DNA from: Persephonella hydrogeniphila
GTDB taxonomy: Bacteria > Aquificota > Aquificia > Aquificales > Hydrogenothermaceae
DNA: 64,000 bases
Direction: 5' to 3'
Assembly: GCF_900215515.1 (NCBI RefSeq)
Contig: NZ_OBEI01000006.1
Span: forward strand, 44,478-108,477
The position numbers were made by a program, and so were the translations under genes. Every line of letters starts with the position of its first letter. The stretch's first letter is position 1. Below are positions 44,554-55,227 of this stretch, one piece after another. The notes beneath the pieces were generated by a model. It ran no database searches. It was not told the origin of the DNA and saw nothing but the letters and a program-made list of their open reading frames with translations.

Positions 44554-45441
44554 ATGGTTAACTTTCAGTTTTCTGCTATCAGGTATGGCTTTGAAGCTTT
44601 AAACGATTTTGAGCCTCCTTACTTTTTAGGTTCAACTTTTAGGGGAATAATGGGAAAAAGGCTAAAAAAAATGGTATGTATAAAGCCACGGGAAGAGTGT
44701 AAGGTATGCGAGTTTAAGATGACATGTCCGTACACTGTAGTTTTTGATACAGAATCTGTCCTGAACAAACCATCAAAATACATATTCAAACCTCCTTATA
44801 TACAGAAAAAAATAAAAAAAGGTGAAAGTATCATTTTGGATATGACACTTCTTGGGGAAAGTTCAGATTACTGGGAGTTTATAACAGAAAGTTTTTCTGG
44901 AGTTTTAAACATCGGAAAAGATAGATACCTGAAATTGAAAGAAATTAAATATTTCCATCCTTTTGAAGATAGATTCCATTCTGTAAAAAGTTTTGTTCCC
45001 AGATTTGAAGCCGTTCATTTTTTTGAGATGATTACAGGAGAGAATGCAATAAAAATTAGACTTTTCCCTACATCCATAAAAATAAAAAGCGAGATTATCA
45101 GATACAACAGTTTTAATAAAGATATATTTTTGAAGGCTGTAATCTCGAGGATATCTAATGTTGCTCTTAACTATGGAATAAAAAATAAAAAGATATTTAT
45201 TGATAAAAATAAGTTCGAGATAGATCAGTTAGAACTGAGACCTTCTCCAATGAGAAGGTGGTCAAACAGAAAACAGAAAAAGATGGTAATTCCTGCATTT
45301 GAAGGCAGTTTTGTTTTGGAAGGAGACCTCAAGGAGATATATCCGTATCTTTTAGTCCTTGAGGTTATTAATATAGGAAAGTCTGTTAGCTTTGGACTGG
45401 GCAGACTTCAGATTTTATCTTCTGGTGTATCGTCTTCTTGA
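44554..45441 (+). CDS. cas6: Cas6 crRNA-processing endoribonuclease
   Basis: 295-aa RAMP protein. The C-terminal Gly-rich motif NIGKSVSFGLGRLQIL is diagnostic of Cas6; the N-terminal STFRGIMGKRLKKM and a Cys cluster (CIKPREECKVCEFKMTC) match the DUF2276-like branch. It would cut within the repeats, leaving the 8-nt tag for the Csm complex. It is the only cas6 in the window and stands apart from the csm operon. Its end overlaps the convergent helicase by 27 bp. Confidence 0.85.
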   Translation: MVNFQFSAIRYGFEALNDFEPPYFLGSTFRGIMGKRLKKMVCIKPREECKVCEFKMTCPYTVVFDTESVLNKPSKYIFKPPYIQKKIKKGESIILDMTLLGESSDYWEFITESFSGVLNIGKDRYLKLKEIKYFHPFEDRFHSVKSFVPRFEAVHFFEMITGENAIKIRLFPTSIKIKSEIIRYNSFNKDIFLKAVISRISNVALNYGIKNKKIFIDKNKFEIDQLELRPSPMRRWSNRKQKKMVIPAFEGSFVLEGDLKEIYPYLLVLEVINIGKSVSFGLGRLQILSSGVSSS

Positions 45442-46602
45442 AAACCTTCTTTTCGGGGTAGTACTGTTTTCTATCTGTTTATCTGAAAGGTTAACAATTT
45501 TTATGTCTGCTTTTGTTTTTCTCTGGATCTGTTTCAGTATGTAATCTTCTGATGTATTCATTATAGATATTGCTGTTCCTTCTTTCCCAGCTCTTCCTGT
45601 TCTTCCTATTCTGTGAATATAGCTTTCTATATCCTTTGGGAGAGAGTAATTCATAACAAGATCTACCCCTTTTATATCTAATCCCCTTGCTGCAACATCT
45701 GTTGCAACTAAAATCTGGAGCTGGTTTCTCCTGAAGTTTTTCAGAACTTTTTCTCTTTTTGCCTGTGAGTAGTCTCCATGTATTGCATCAGCGTTAAAAC
45801 CTTCTTTTCTCAGTCTGCTTGCAAGTTCATCTGCACCTTTTTTTGTCTCTGTAAAAATGATTGTTTTCGTTTCAGGATACTCTTTTAGACTCTCTGAGAG
45901 TTTCTCAAACTGTTTATTTGAATCAACCCTGTATACAACCTGTTTAATCCTGTCTACAGTTACTTCTTCTGGTTTTACCCTTATAGTTTCATAATCAGGT
46001 TTTAAATATTCCTCTGCCAGCCTTTTTATTCCGGCAGGCATTGTTGCTGAAAACATAAGAGTCTGTTTTTCTGAAGGGGTTTTATTAAAGATAAACTCTA
46101 TATCTTCTATAAATCCCATATCGAGCATTCTATCTGCTTCATCTAAAACAAATATCTTTACATTTGAAAGATCTAAAACTCCCCTTTCTATAAGATCCCT
46201 TACTCTTCCGGGAGTTCCAACTACAACAACATCCTTTCCCTTTTTCAGAAAATCTATCTGGTGTTTAATAGATTTTCCTCCATAAATTGCAAGGGCAAAA
46301 AGTCTCTTTTCTCTGCCGATATCTTTTATCTCTTTTGTCACCTGAATAGCAAGCTCCCTTGTCGGTACAAGTACAAGAGCCTGAATTTTCCTTACTTTTG
46401 GGTTTACCTTTTCAACTATAGGTATACCAAAAGCAGCGGTTTTTCCAGTTCCTGTCTGGGCTTGAGCAATGAGATCTTTTCCTGAAATTACTACAGGAAT
46501 CGCTTTTTCCTGTATCTCTGTTGGACTTTTGAATCCCATTCTCTCAATAGATTTCAAAGTTTTCTGTGAGATTGGTAAATCTCTAAAGGTTAATTCTGAC
46601 AT
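45415..46602 (-). CDS. DEAD-box RNA helicase
   Basis: 395 aa: Q motif (GFKSPTEIQEKAIP), motif I AQTGTGKT, PTRELA, DEADRMLD, SAT, and motif VI HRIGRTGRAGKEG, followed by a short basic tail (RRFSRRRYTRR). This CshA/RhlE-like core enzyme unwinds RNA in ribosome assembly or decay. It follows the V-ATPase operon but has its own structured 5' region. Confidence 0.93.
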   Translation of the reverse strand: MSELTFRDLPISQKTLKSIERMGFKSPTEIQEKAIPVVISGKDLIAQAQTGTGKTAAFGIPIVEKVNPKVRKIQALVLVPTRELAIQVTKEIKDIGREKRLFALAIYGGKSIKHQIDFLKKGKDVVVVGTPGRVRDLIERGVLDLSNVKIFVLDEADRMLDMGFIEDIEFIFNKTPSEKQTLMFSATMPAGIKRLAEEYLKPDYETIRVKPEEVTVDRIKQVVYRVDSNKQFEKLSESLKEYPETKTIIFTETKKGADELASRLRKEGFNADAIHGDYSQAKREKVLKNFRRNQLQILVATDVAARGLDIKGVDLVMNYSLPKDIESYIHRIGRTGRAGKEGTAISIMNTSEDYILKQIQRKTKADIKIVNLSDKQIENSTTPKRRFSRRRYTRR

Positions 46603-46620
46603 ACTTCCTCCTGATTTTTA

Positions 46621-46687
46621 AAAGAAAGAAAGATTTAACTCGGTGATCTCTACTTGATAAGAGGTTAATTGTAAATCCCTCTTTCTT
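46621..46687 (-). other. long inverted repeat in the helicase 5' region
   Basis: AAAGAAAGAAAGATTTAAC (from 46621) can pair, with small bulges, to GTTAATTGTAAATC and CTCTTTCTTT (to about 46687). It lies between the V-ATPase D gene and the helicase start. It could end ATPase transcription or act as a temperature-sensitive 5' leader of the helicase. Confidence 0.35.
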
Positions 46688-46738
46688 TTTCTTTTATTTT
46701 CGCTTAATAGTATATAACAAATAAAAATAAAAACAAGT

Positions 46739-47338
46739 TTATTCTGATATCTTTTTCAACAAAAATAAAAACTCCCTCTCTGTTTCCTCCAGAGCAGACT
46801 GGATTTTCTTAATTCTTTTTTCATATTCAGGGATGTAGTATCTTTCAAGGGCATTGACCCTAATTACAGTTTTTTTCAGCTCTTCTGCAAGCTTCCAAGC
46901 TTTTATCTCAATACTTGCAAGCTCAAGTATAAGGTTTACACACTGTATAAAAGACTGTCTTGCTACATCAATAAATATATTTTCTGAAACTGAACTAAGG
47001 GGAAATTTTAGCCTGTACAACTTAAATTTAACTTCCGGAACTGGAATTCCAAGAAATGTTTTTGGAATTACATTAAGCTCTCCTCTAAATACAGCAAGTT
47101 TTGATTCCTCTATAACTGTTTCTCTACCTGCTTCCATATATGCTTTAATAAGTAGGTTGTAGCTTCTAATCACTGCCTCATTTAGCCTATCTCTCATTTC
47201 CTCTACTTTATCTAATATCTTCAAGATCTCTTTCAGAAGAATCTCCTTTTTCTGATGGAGAATATCTCTTCCATTTTTAATTATTTCAAGTTCTTTTTTC
47301 AGATCAAGTAGAGCAGATTTACTAGCTTGTTTTTCCAT
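46739..47338 (-). CDS. atpD: V/A-type ATPase subunit D
   Basis: 199-aa central-stalk subunit: two long helices with a short middle domain; the N-terminal [26 protein letters not shown] is typical of the family. It rotates inside the A3B3 head. Last gene of the nine-gene operon; overlaps subunit B by 17 bp. Confidence 0.9.
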   Translation of the reverse strand: MEKQASKSALLDLKKELEIIKNGRDILHQKKEILLKEILKILDKVEEMRDRLNEAVIRSYNLLIKAYMEAGRETVIEESKLAVFRGELNVIPKTFLGIPVPEVKFKLYRLKFPLSSVSENIFIDVARQSFIQCVNLILELASIEIKAWKLAEELKKTVIRVNALERYYIPEYEKRIKKIQSALEETEREFLFLLKKISE

Positions 47339-48689
47339 TCTTTTCTCCCAGTATATACTCCTCGATGTCTTCTTCTTTCAACCTTGTAAGTTCTTCTACA
47401 GGGAGATTTTTCAGGAGAGACCACCCAATCTCCAATGTTTTCTTTAGGGGTCTATCTTCGTATCTTCCCTGCGATACAAAATACCTTTCAAAATCCCTTC
47501 CAAAACGCAGGTAAAGCCTTTCCACTTCGCTTATCTCACTTTCTCCAACAATAGATGCAAGCATCTCAATCTTTTTTGCTTTTGCATAGGCAGAGTAAAG
47601 CTGGTGTGCCCATCTTTGATGTACTTTTTGTATACCTTTGTTCATAAGCCTTGAAAGGGAAGGTAAAACATTTATAGGTGGGTATATACCTTTTTGGTGG
47701 AGTGTTCTGTCTAAAACTATCTGTCCCTCTGTTATATAGCCGGTAAGATCAGGTATGGGATGTGTTATATCATCATCTGGCATTGTGAGTACAGGTATCT
47801 GGGTTATAGATCCTTCTTTTCCTTTCAAAATTCCTGCCCTTTCATATATCGTAGCGAGATCTGAATACATATATCCAGGATATCCTTTTCTGCTTGGGAT
47901 TTCTCCCCTTTTAGACGATACATCCCTTAAAGCCTCACAGTAGTTAGTCATATCGTAAAGAATAATAACAACATCGTATCCTTTTTCAAAAGCAAGGAAC
48001 TCTCCAAATGTAAGCGCTGACCTTACAAGGATTAAACTGTTTACTGGAGGTTCATCTGCAAGACTCATGAAAACAGCTGTTTTGGGAAAATTACCCCCTG
48101 AGATAATCTCATTTATCAAAAAATCTGCAGTTTCGTATCTTATGCCTATCGCTCCAAACACTGTTGCACTTTTTTCTTTAGAAGGTTTTATCTGCTTGAC
48201 GATCTGGGCAACAAGCTCATCTGTAGGCACTCCTGATACAGCAAATATAGGAAGTTTCTGACCTTTTACGAGGGAGTTCAGACCGTCTATAGCTGATATA
48301 CCTGTATGGACAAAATCTTTAGGATTCTCTCTTTTTGAAGGGTTGTAAGCATAACCTGATATTTCTAAAAACTGTTCAGGGATTATATCTCCAAGTCCAT
48401 CAACAGGATTTCCTGTATAATTCATTATTCTCCCAAGCATAGATTCAGAGACAGGAATCTCAAAAGGTTTTTCTGTGAATACAACAGATATTTCTTCAGG
48501 TTTAAGGGAGTATGTTTGACCAAGAATTTCTATTAAGGTCAGCCTCTCATCTATGTATATAACTTTCCCGTTTAAGATATCTTTCTTTGTTTTTATTTTT
48601 ACCCTTTCACCATATTTGACACCTTTTACAGTTTTGAAAAAAATAAGATTCCCAGAAAGTCTTGAAACTCCTTGATACTCTATTAACAT
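47322..48689 (-). CDS. atpB: V/A-type ATPase subunit B
   Basis: 455-aa non-catalytic nucleotide-binding subunit. [15 protein letters not shown] at the N-terminus, [20 protein letters not shown], and [23 protein letters not shown] are conserved B features; the P-loop is degenerate as expected for subunit B. Alternates with A in the head. Starts 1 bp after A ends. Confidence 0.95.
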   Translation of the reverse strand: MLIEYQGVSRLSGNLIFFKTVKGVKYGERVKIKTKKDILNGKVIYIDERLTLIEILGQTYSLKPEEISVVFTEKPFEIPVSESMLGRIMNYTGNPVDGLGDIIPEQFLEISGYAYNPSKRENPKDFVHTGISAIDGLNSLVKGQKLPIFAVSGVPTDELVAQIVKQIKPSKEKSATVFGAIGIRYETADFLINEIISGGNFPKTAVFMSLADEPPVNSLILVRSALTFGEFLAFEKGYDVVIILYDMTNYCEALRDVSSKRGEIPSRKGYPGYMYSDLATIYERAGILKGKEGSITQIPVLTMPDDDITHPIPDLTGYITEGQIVLDRTLHQKGIYPPINVLPSLSRLMNKGIQKVHQRWAHQLYSAYAKAKKIEMLASIVGESEISEVERLYLRFGRDFERYFVSQGRYEDRPLKKTLEIGWSLLKNLPVEELTRLKEEDIEEYILGEKNGKTS

Positions 48690-48690
48690 C

Positions 48691-50421
48691 TTAATCTCCG
48701 TAGGTAGCGATAAGATTCTGGTAGGTTTCTACAAGTTTTTTTATCAGACTGTCGTACTTTTCAAGCTCATCATTTTTTACTGAGTATTTTGCCCTAACAA
48801 AATCCGTAATAACAGCCTGTTTTCTCAAAATAGAAACCGGAATTGCCTTTTCTCTGTGGGCTTTTTCCCATAAATCCCACATAGTTTTTAAAAACTGTGC
48901 CATCTTTATCTGTCTCTCAGGAGATGAGTAGGCATCAACAGGATCAAAGGCATTCTGCTGAAGAAATACTTCTTTTATCAGGTTTGCAGTCTCCACTACT
49001 AACTTTTGTTCTTCAGGAAGTGCTTCCATGCCGAGAAGCTTGACAATCCTCTGGAGCTTATCATCTTCCTGAAGTATATATATCATCCAGTTTCTTAATT
49101 CCTGGTATCCATAAGATATATCTTCCCACCATTTTGATACATTAGGAGGATATGAGCTGTAACTTATTGTGTAATTAATTGCAGGGTAGAATCTTGCACT
49201 TGCAAGATCTTTATCTAAAGCCCAGAAAACAGAAGTAAATCTCCTTGTATGCCTTGTTACCGGCTCAGAAAAATCACCTCCAGGTGGAGATACTGCTCCT
49301 ATTATTGTAAGAGAACCATCTAAACCTGAAAGAGTCTCTACAAAACCTGCCCTTTCATAAATAGATGCGATTTTTGAAGAAAGGTCTGATGGAAAGCCTT
49401 CTTCTACAGGAAGCTGTTTCATCCTTGCAGATATCTCCCTCATAGCCTCAGCCCATCTCGATGTAGAGTCTGCCATTAAGGCAACATGGTAGCCCATATC
49501 TCTGTAATACTCCGCTATCGTAATCCCCATAAAAATAGATGCTTCCCTTGCAGATACAGGCATATCAGATGTATTTGCAATGAGAACTGTTCTCTCCATC
49601 AAAAGCCTACCTGATTTTGGGTCTTTAAGCTTAGAAAATTCTGTTAAGACTTCTGTCATCTCATTTCCTCTTTCTCCACAGCCTATATAAACGATCACAT
49701 CAGCATCGCACCATTTTGCCAGCGTTTGCTGGAGGACTGTTTTTCCTGTCCCAAAACCTCCGGGAATTGATCCTGTTCCTCCCTTCGCTATAGGAAATAA
49801 AAAATCTATTACTCTCTGTCCTGTTATCAGAGGAATCTCAGGAGCTTTTCTTTTTCTGAATCTTCGTGGAATTCTTATAGGATGTTTCTGGTACAGTTTT
49901 ATCTCTTTTCCGTCTTCTGTTTTTAGTATTGTATCTTCAACAGTATAATCTCCTTCTTCTGCAATAAATGAGACTTTTCCCTCAATACTGGAGATAATCT
50001 TATGTGTGAAACTTCCCTCTTTTACTTCTCCTATCATCATGCCTTTTTGTATACTATTGCCAACCTCTAAATACGGCTTAAAATGCCATTTCTTTTCCCT
50101 ATCAAGGGAAAAAGGCTTAATCCCCTTTTTTATCTGAAAATCTAAAAAAGGAAGAGGTCTCTGAATACCATCAAATATTCCTCCTAAAAGACCAGGTCCT
50201 AAAATAGCACTGAGCATCTCTCCAGAAAAACTTACATCTTCTCCCAGGGAGAGACCTTCTGTATCTTCGTAAACCTGGATAACAGCTTCAGTACCATGAA
50301 TATCAACAACCTCTCCAACAAGTCCTTTTTTACCGACATAGGTAAGCTCAAAAAGAGCCGGACTCTCCTCTTTTAATCTGACTCTAACTATAGGTCCTGA
50401 GATAGAGGATACGACAGCCAT
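48691..50421 (-). CDS. atpA: V/A-type ATPase catalytic subunit A
   Basis: 576-aa catalytic subunit with Walker A GGFGTGKT at 221-228, the extra non-homologous region (about 110-190) that marks V/A-type A subunits, and [19 protein letters not shown]. Likely couples ATP turnover to ion flow through subunits K and I. Confidence 0.97.
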   Translation of the reverse strand: MAVVSSISGPIVRVRLKEESPALFELTYVGKKGLVGEVVDIHGTEAVIQVYEDTEGLSLGEDVSFSGEMLSAILGPGLLGGIFDGIQRPLPFLDFQIKKGIKPFSLDREKKWHFKPYLEVGNSIQKGMMIGEVKEGSFTHKIISSIEGKVSFIAEEGDYTVEDTILKTEDGKEIKLYQKHPIRIPRRFRKRKAPEIPLITGQRVIDFLFPIAKGGTGSIPGGFGTGKTVLQQTLAKWCDADVIVYIGCGERGNEMTEVLTEFSKLKDPKSGRLLMERTVLIANTSDMPVSAREASIFMGITIAEYYRDMGYHVALMADSTSRWAEAMREISARMKQLPVEEGFPSDLSSKIASIYERAGFVETLSGLDGSLTIIGAVSPPGGDFSEPVTRHTRRFTSVFWALDKDLASARFYPAINYTISYSSYPPNVSKWWEDISYGYQELRNWMIYILQEDDKLQRIVKLLGMEALPEEQKLVVETANLIKEVFLQQNAFDPVDAYSSPERQIKMAQFLKTMWDLWEKAHREKAIPVSILRKQAVITDFVRAKYSVKNDELEKYDSLIKKLVETYQNLIATYGD

Positions 50422-50422
50422 T

Positions 50423-50962
50423 TTATCTTTCCTTTATCAGTTTGCTCAGTAATACTCTGATTTTGTCTTTATAGTTTTCTATGAGCTTTTCAGGAGAGAA
50501 CTCAATATAAACATTTTTATAGAAAAAAATAACTTTTTTTCCTACTATTATTTCTACTGGATATCCTTCAAAAAATTGCGCGTACTGCCTGTTTGTCTTA
50601 ACATTACCTTCCCTGAAATTTTTTCTGAGCCATCTTGAAAAACAGATGACAAACTGCTCAAAATCGGAATCAATCCTATTTTTGAGTTCTTTAAGGGCTT
50701 CTTTCTCCAATGTAGCGTATTTTTTACTTACTTCTCTTTTAGCCTCAAGCTGAATATCAAAAAGTCTTTTTCTTTTTTCATTTTTTAGTCTTTCAAGGAA
50801 AAGAGAAAGTTCTTTCTTATAGACTCTTTTTCCTTCAGAATGCGCCTTTTCTATAAGCCTGCTTCTGTAAGATTCAGCCTTTTTCAGTTTTTTTTCACAC
50901 TCAACCCTGTATTTTTTTAGAACTCTATTCTTGAAATTTTCAAATTCTGATTCCAATGACAC
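50423..50962 (-). CDS. atpE: V/A-type ATPase subunit E
   Basis: 179-aa peripheral-stalk protein with a long charged N-terminal helix (KKLKKAESYRSRLIEKAHSEG) and a C-terminal alpha/beta domain. It starts at GTG 50962 (TTG 50956 is possible), overlapping subunit F, and ends 1 bp before A. Pairs with the H/G subunit at the start of the operon as a stator. Confidence 0.82.
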   Translation of the reverse strand: MSLESEFENFKNRVLKKYRVECEKKLKKAESYRSRLIEKAHSEGKRVYKKELSLFLERLKNEKRKRLFDIQLEAKREVSKKYATLEKEALKELKNRIDSDFEQFVICFSRWLRKNFREGNVKTNRQYAQFFEGYPVEIIVGKKVIFFYKNVYIEFSPEKLIENYKDKIRVLLSKLIKER

Positions 50963-51245
50963 CTGCTACAAACTCCTTCAAGCTTTTTTTCATATGAATA
51001 CCATCTATAGATGGTATGAAAATCACAGCAGGTATAGCCTTTTTCTTTATTTTCTGTGAAAAATGCTTCTCAAATAGCTCAAAATATCTGTCGGTTATTA
51101 CAAGTACCCCAGTATCTTCTGAATGAATAATCCCGTCTATTTTTTCTTTGAAATCTTCATCATTTTCTATAAGAACAGTATCAACTCCTGCAAGAGAAAA
51201 TCCCGTTATCTCATCTTTATTTCCTGTTACTACTATTCTCATCAT
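50940..51245 (-). CDS. atpF: V/A-type ATPase subunit F
   Basis: 101-aa Rossmann-like central-stalk subunit: MRIVVTGNKDEITGFSLAGV, then VLVITDRYFELF, and a PAVIFIPS stretch. Regulates rotor activity in the family. Two adjacent ATGs (51245, 51242) overlap the K stop. Confidence 0.87.
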   Translation of the reverse strand: MMRIVVTGNKDEITGFSLAGVDTVLIENDEDFKEKIDGIIHSEDTGVLVITDRYFELFEKHFSQKIKKKAIPAVIFIPSIDGIHMKKSLKEFVAGVIGIRI

Positions 51246-51511
51246 ACTTTTCCCAGAATAAGTATAGCTATTATAAGACCGTAAATGGCTATCCCTTCTG
51301 CAAGCCCTATAAAGATAAGAGCTCTCCCCGAAAGTTCAGGCTTTTCTCCTATTGTCCCCATTGCTGCAGCCCCAACGAGACCTACTGCTATTCCTGCTGC
51401 AATGCTTGAGAGTCCAACAGATAAAGCAGCTGCAATATAAGCCATTCCATTATCCCCAAGAGCTATAAGAGGGAAGAGGATCAAAAGTAAAACTGTTCTG
51501 TAATTCCTCAA
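51242..51511 (-). CDS. atpK: V/A-type ATPase proteolipid subunit K (c ring)
   Basis: 89-aa two-helix hairpin preceded by an N-terminal signal-like stretch. The ion-carrying Glu72 lies in FIGLAEGIAIYGL. The residue after it is Gly rather than Ser/Thr, and helix 1 (GIAVGLVGAAAMG) lacks the Gln of sodium-binding rings, which suggests proton coupling. The single hairpin resembles Thermus-type rings. Confidence 0.9.
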   Translation of the reverse strand: MRNYRTVLLLILFPLIALGDNGMAYIAAALSVGLSSIAAGIAVGLVGAAAMGTIGEKPELSGRALIFIGLAEGIAIYGLIIAILILGKV

Positions 51512-51544
51512 CTTTACCTCCTTTATATTTAAATATAAGGAGAT

Positions 51545-53326
51545 TTAATCAAGTCTGAAAGGTCTATAAGGTATGCCTCCTCCTACAAAAAATCTTTTAA
51601 AGAACTCGTAATACTCAAGTCTTAATGTTTGTATAGCAACAATAATTCCCTCAAGAACTATTATAAAAACATTCCCTATAACAATGGTAAACCAGTAGAG
51701 AAGACCTTTGCCTTCTGATTCGAGAAGCCTTGCAATTGTAAATACTGCAAGGAAAAGAGCCGCATGAGCTAGTGCAAAAGCTCCAAGTCTTACAAAGGAA
51801 ACTGTATTTGTTACTGTTTCAATAAGTTCTCTTAACACATTTATAACAGACTGTGTTGCTGACTTGCTTTTTCTGTATATATAAATGAACACAATAAAAA
51901 TAATAAGAATCAGGAAGACCAGATCCCATTTTATATCAAGTTTAAAAACAACAGCCTTGATAAAAACTCCTATGCTGTACCAGTATATCAATAGCCAGAG
52001 CATTCCTCCTTCACCAAAGATAAGATTTTTTATCTTTTTCCTTCTAAGAAGAGAAAGAATGTTCAGTATAAAACTGAGAGATATCACGATGATACCTACA
52101 AAAATACTAAAGATAAGGAGTTTTTCTACATCGTAAATCGGTGAGATAAAAAGATGAGGAAATATATCGTGGAAACCAAAAAAAGAACCGTAAAGAAAAC
52201 CGAAAAAGGAAGAAGATATCCCAGAAAGGATAAGAACCAAACCAAGGTCACGATTTTTTTTCTTAAGGAAAAACCCTACTAATGAAAGTACAAGCCCGTG
52301 CCCTACATCCCCAAACATTATCCCAAAGAAAATGAGAAATGTTATACCGAAAGGAATTGTAGGGTTTATCTCTCCATACTTTGGGTAGGAAAAACCTTTT
52401 ATTATTCTCTCAAAGGGTTTAAAAAATTCAGGAGTTTTCAGTAGAACAGGTGCATCCTCGCCAGCAGGAAAAGTCTCTATATTTGAATATTTTACAAATC
52501 TTCTGAAACTGTCTAATTTTCTGGCAGGAATCCAGCCATAGATAATGTAGTAATCTCCCTTTATTTCCAGTGGCTGTTTAGCTACTGTTATCTTATATTT
52601 AAGTCTTAAAAAGCTATTATAATCAAGTAGTTTCTTTAGGTATTTGTCTTTCACCATATTAAGAAGATCATTTATCTCTTTCTCTCTTTCCTTTATCTCT
52701 TTCTCTTTTTCTCTTAGGAAATACTCTGCAGGTATATCTTCTGCCTGATTTTTTCCAAGTATATCTTTAATATGAGTGGATTCATCCTCAAGGTAAAAAA
52801 CAAAAAACCATGAAGAGCCTTTAGAAAGCCTTCCATAAACAGGAAAAGTTATGTACGCCTTTAGTGAAAGCAGAAAAGGTTCTAAGTTTTCATCTGGAAT
52901 TATACCCGAGATAAACTTTATACATTTTAAGTTTTTTAAAAGTTTGTCAGGTTCCAAAATATCTTTACTGCGTTCTTTTATACTTTTAGCTGTCTCAAAC
53001 AGTTTTCTTATTCTCTGGAGTTTTTTCTTGAGATTTGATATTTTGTTCAGTTTTTCTTCCAGATCGTACACAAAATCCTCAATCCGAGTTATATCTATAT
53101 CTCCATTTTCCCATTTTTTCCTATAAGTAATACCGAGTATATCCAGAAAACTTTCTGTTTTTCTGTACAGATGCTCAACCCTTTTTTCTTCCGCTGCGAA
53201 GACCCTTTTTCCTTTTCTTTCATCAATGTGTAAAAGCCCTGATAGACCTATATTTTTGATTTCTTCATCTACCTTACCGGCAGGAATACTTATCTTAAGG
53301 TAAATCATTTTTTCAGGAAAAAGCAT
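51545..53326 (-). CDS. atpI: V/A-type ATPase membrane subunit I
   Basis: About 593 aa: soluble coiled-coil N-terminal half (stator arm) and about eight membrane spans in the C-terminal half, with FGIMFGDVGHGL and SFVRLGAFALAHAALF, the latter carrying the Arg that faces the c ring. ATG 53326 is preferred over TTG 53338 because GGGG lies 6 nt upstream. Overlaps subunit C by 14 bp. Confidence 0.9.
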   Translation of the reverse strand: MLFPEKMIYLKISIPAGKVDEEIKNIGLSGLLHIDERKGKRVFAAEEKRVEHLYRKTESFLDILGITYRKKWENGDIDITRIEDFVYDLEEKLNKISNLKKKLQRIRKLFETAKSIKERSKDILEPDKLLKNLKCIKFISGIIPDENLEPFLLSLKAYITFPVYGRLSKGSSWFFVFYLEDESTHIKDILGKNQAEDIPAEYFLREKEKEIKEREKEINDLLNMVKDKYLKKLLDYNSFLRLKYKITVAKQPLEIKGDYYIIYGWIPARKLDSFRRFVKYSNIETFPAGEDAPVLLKTPEFFKPFERIIKGFSYPKYGEINPTIPFGITFLIFFGIMFGDVGHGLVLSLVGFFLKKKNRDLGLVLILSGISSSFFGFLYGSFFGFHDIFPHLFISPIYDVEKLLIFSIFVGIIVISLSFILNILSLLRRKKIKNLIFGEGGMLWLLIYWYSIGVFIKAVVFKLDIKWDLVFLILIIFIVFIYIYRKSKSATQSVINVLRELIETVTNTVSFVRLGAFALAHAALFLAVFTIARLLESEGKGLLYWFTIVIGNVFIIVLEGIIVAIQTLRLEYYEFFKRFFVGGGIPYRPFRLD

Positions 53327-54158
53327 CAAAAACCCCAACTACCATCCTTTTTATATCCTTCTCCCCGATACCATAAGACACACCTTCAACAACTGTTTTA
53401 ATGTTCATTATTTCTATTTCTTTCATCCTTGTTATTCCTATTGGAACAGAAAACTTAAAAGGATAGCCGTACCACACACGGTTTATCTGAGTTATATGGT
53501 ATCTGTAAATCTCTTTTCTGAAAGATGTGAAATCTGAAAAATTGATCCCGATTTTTTTAGACAGATAATCGGAAAACTCTGATATATTCTTAAGCACCGA
53601 TAAATGAAAAAAATCCTCCATTCTCAGTTTGTAACCGTATGGGAGGATAAAGGGAATTATATCTTCAACAGGAAGACCATAAATGAATTTCAGTCTAAGA
53701 ATAGTAGTTGTATTGTACATATCAAAATAACTTCCGGTTATTACTTTTATGTCTATTCTGTCAGAAAGGGGGAGTCTTTTTAATGATTTTTTAAGTTTTT
53801 TTATGAAATCAAGATCTATTTTCCTTAAGAAAAACTCAAAGTTCTGGTGCTTTTTTAAATACAGCTTCTTTTTATATATTCTTTTCCTCTCAAAGAAAAA
53901 TGTTTCAAAGAATTCCCTCTCGTTCCTGTCTAAAAATCTTAAGATTTTTTGTGTAAATTTATCAAAATATTTATTTAAAGCTGTATATATATCTTTTTCT
54001 TTATTAAGAAAATTCCCGTAATCTGTTGAGCTGAGAATTTCTATAATATCTCCCACTGTCTTAGAAGCAACAAGTTTTTCAAACATAAAAGGATCTAAAA
54101 TGTGGGATTTTAGTGTCCGGCTTTTTGAATTGAGATAATCAAATCTGAGAACTTTCAT
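53313..54158 (-). CDS. atpC: V/A-type ATPase subunit C
   Basis: 281-aa helical funnel (d-type) subunit that joins the c ring to the central stalk. RLKFIYGLPVEDIIPFILPYGYKL and IDVIT-like repeats are family-like, though divergent. Position between H/G and I supports the call. ATG 54158 overlaps the preceding gene. Confidence 0.75.
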   Translation of the reverse strand: MKVLRFDYLNSKSRTLKSHILDPFMFEKLVASKTVGDIIEILSSTDYGNFLNKEKDIYTALNKYFDKFTQKILRFLDRNEREFFETFFFERKRIYKKKLYLKKHQNFEFFLRKIDLDFIKKLKKSLKRLPLSDRIDIKVITGSYFDMYNTTTILRLKFIYGLPVEDIIPFILPYGYKLRMEDFFHLSVLKNISEFSDYLSKKIGINFSDFTSFRKEIYRYHITQINRVWYGYPFKFSVPIGITRMKEIEIMNIKTVVEGVSYGIGEKDIKRMVVGVFDAFS

Positions 54159-54474
54159 CACAGATTTCTCTTTTTATACTTTCAAACACGTTCTGTATTA
54201 TCTTTTCTTTCTGTTCATAGAAATTATTTTCCAGATTTTTTATCTCTATCTCTGTTTCTTTTTTAGTTTTTTCCTCATATTCTGCCAACTCTTTTTCGAA
54301 CTTTTTTCTGTATTTTTCTTTTTCTGAAAATAACTTTGAAACATACGTATCAAGTATTTTTTTGTACTCGGAATCTCCCAGACTTCTAATACGTTGGTAT
54401 TCCTTTGTGCATTTAATCTGTATATCTTCTATTTCCTTATCAAGATTGAGTATTTTTTCCGTTAATTCAGCCAT
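54139..54474 (-). CDS. V/A-type ATPase peripheral-stalk subunit H/G
   Basis: 111 aa, almost entirely coiled coil (LDKEIEDIQIKCTKEY ... KKFEKELAEYEEKTKKETEIEIK). It occupies the first place in the operon, where the G/H stator partner of subunit E is expected. Composition and position, not a sequence motif, support the call. Confidence 0.65.
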   Translation of the reverse strand: MAELTEKILNLDKEIEDIQIKCTKEYQRIRSLGDSEYKKILDTYVSKLFSEKEKYRKKFEKELAEYEEKTKKETEIEIKNLENNFYEQKEKIIQNVFESIKREICDESSQI

Positions 54475-54483
54475 ACATTTAAA

Positions 54484-55182
54484 TTAAGATCGTATCTTTC
54501 TTATATCAACATAACTCCCTGATTCAAACTCCTTCAGTTTTGGAAGCAGGTTAAATATTTTTTTTGCAGCTTCTTCTGGAGTCATCTTTGGAGATTGCTT
54601 TATTCTTTTTACCGATGGGAATTTCTTCTCATCTGCAGAAAGAACAAACTCTTCAAGCATCGGAGTCAGTATAAGACCCGGAGCGAGAGCAATAAGATGT
54701 GTGTTCTCCATCTCCCGGGAGTACAGCTTTATGAGCATATTAAGTGCAGCTTTTGATATTGAATAACCGTGCCATCCTCTATTCCCGTTTACAGAAGCTC
54801 CGGATGATATGGCAATAATCTGGTCTGTTTTTATTTTCTTGTCGATTATATAATCAAGGATTATTTTATTCGCCCACACATTTATATCCATCATCCTGTT
54901 CATCTCATAGATAGGTGTATCGTGTATATCTTTGAGGGGGGTCAATAGTCCTGCATTAAGTATAACAATATCTACAGCATTTATACCGTAAAGAAGATTT
55001 TCTATAGATTTATATACATTTTCCAGAGAAAGAAGATCAGCTTTTTCAAATTTTATCTTACCTATGAACTCGTCCGGAAGGTGTCGACCAAGGGCATAAA
55101 CTTTATACTCATTCTCTAAAAAAACCTTTACAAATGCCTTCCCAAGACCTGAACCTATCCCTGTGATAAAAACTTTTTTCAT
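54484..55182 (-). CDS. short-chain dehydrogenase/reductase
   Basis: 232-aa SDR with the cofactor loop TGIGSGLGKAF, NAGL, the catalytic Ser (ISSGAS) and YSISK (Tyr-x3-Lys). ALGRHLPDE after strand 2 suggests NADP(H). Substrate unknown. It precedes the V-ATPase operon with 9 bp between, but its link to it is unclear. Confidence 0.85.
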   Translation of the reverse strand: MKKVFITGIGSGLGKAFVKVFLENEYKVYALGRHLPDEFIGKIKFEKADLLSLENVYKSIENLLYGINAVDIVILNAGLLTPLKDIHDTPIYEMNRMMDINVWANKIILDYIIDKKIKTDQIIAISSGASVNGNRGWHGYSISKAALNMLIKLYSREMENTHLIALAPGLILTPMLEEFVLSADEKKFPSVKRIKQSPKMTPEEAAKKIFNLLPKLKEFESGSYVDIRKIRS

Positions 55183-55227
55183 ACTTACCCCTTCTAATTT
55201 TTGGAAATATATTCTAATATTATATTT

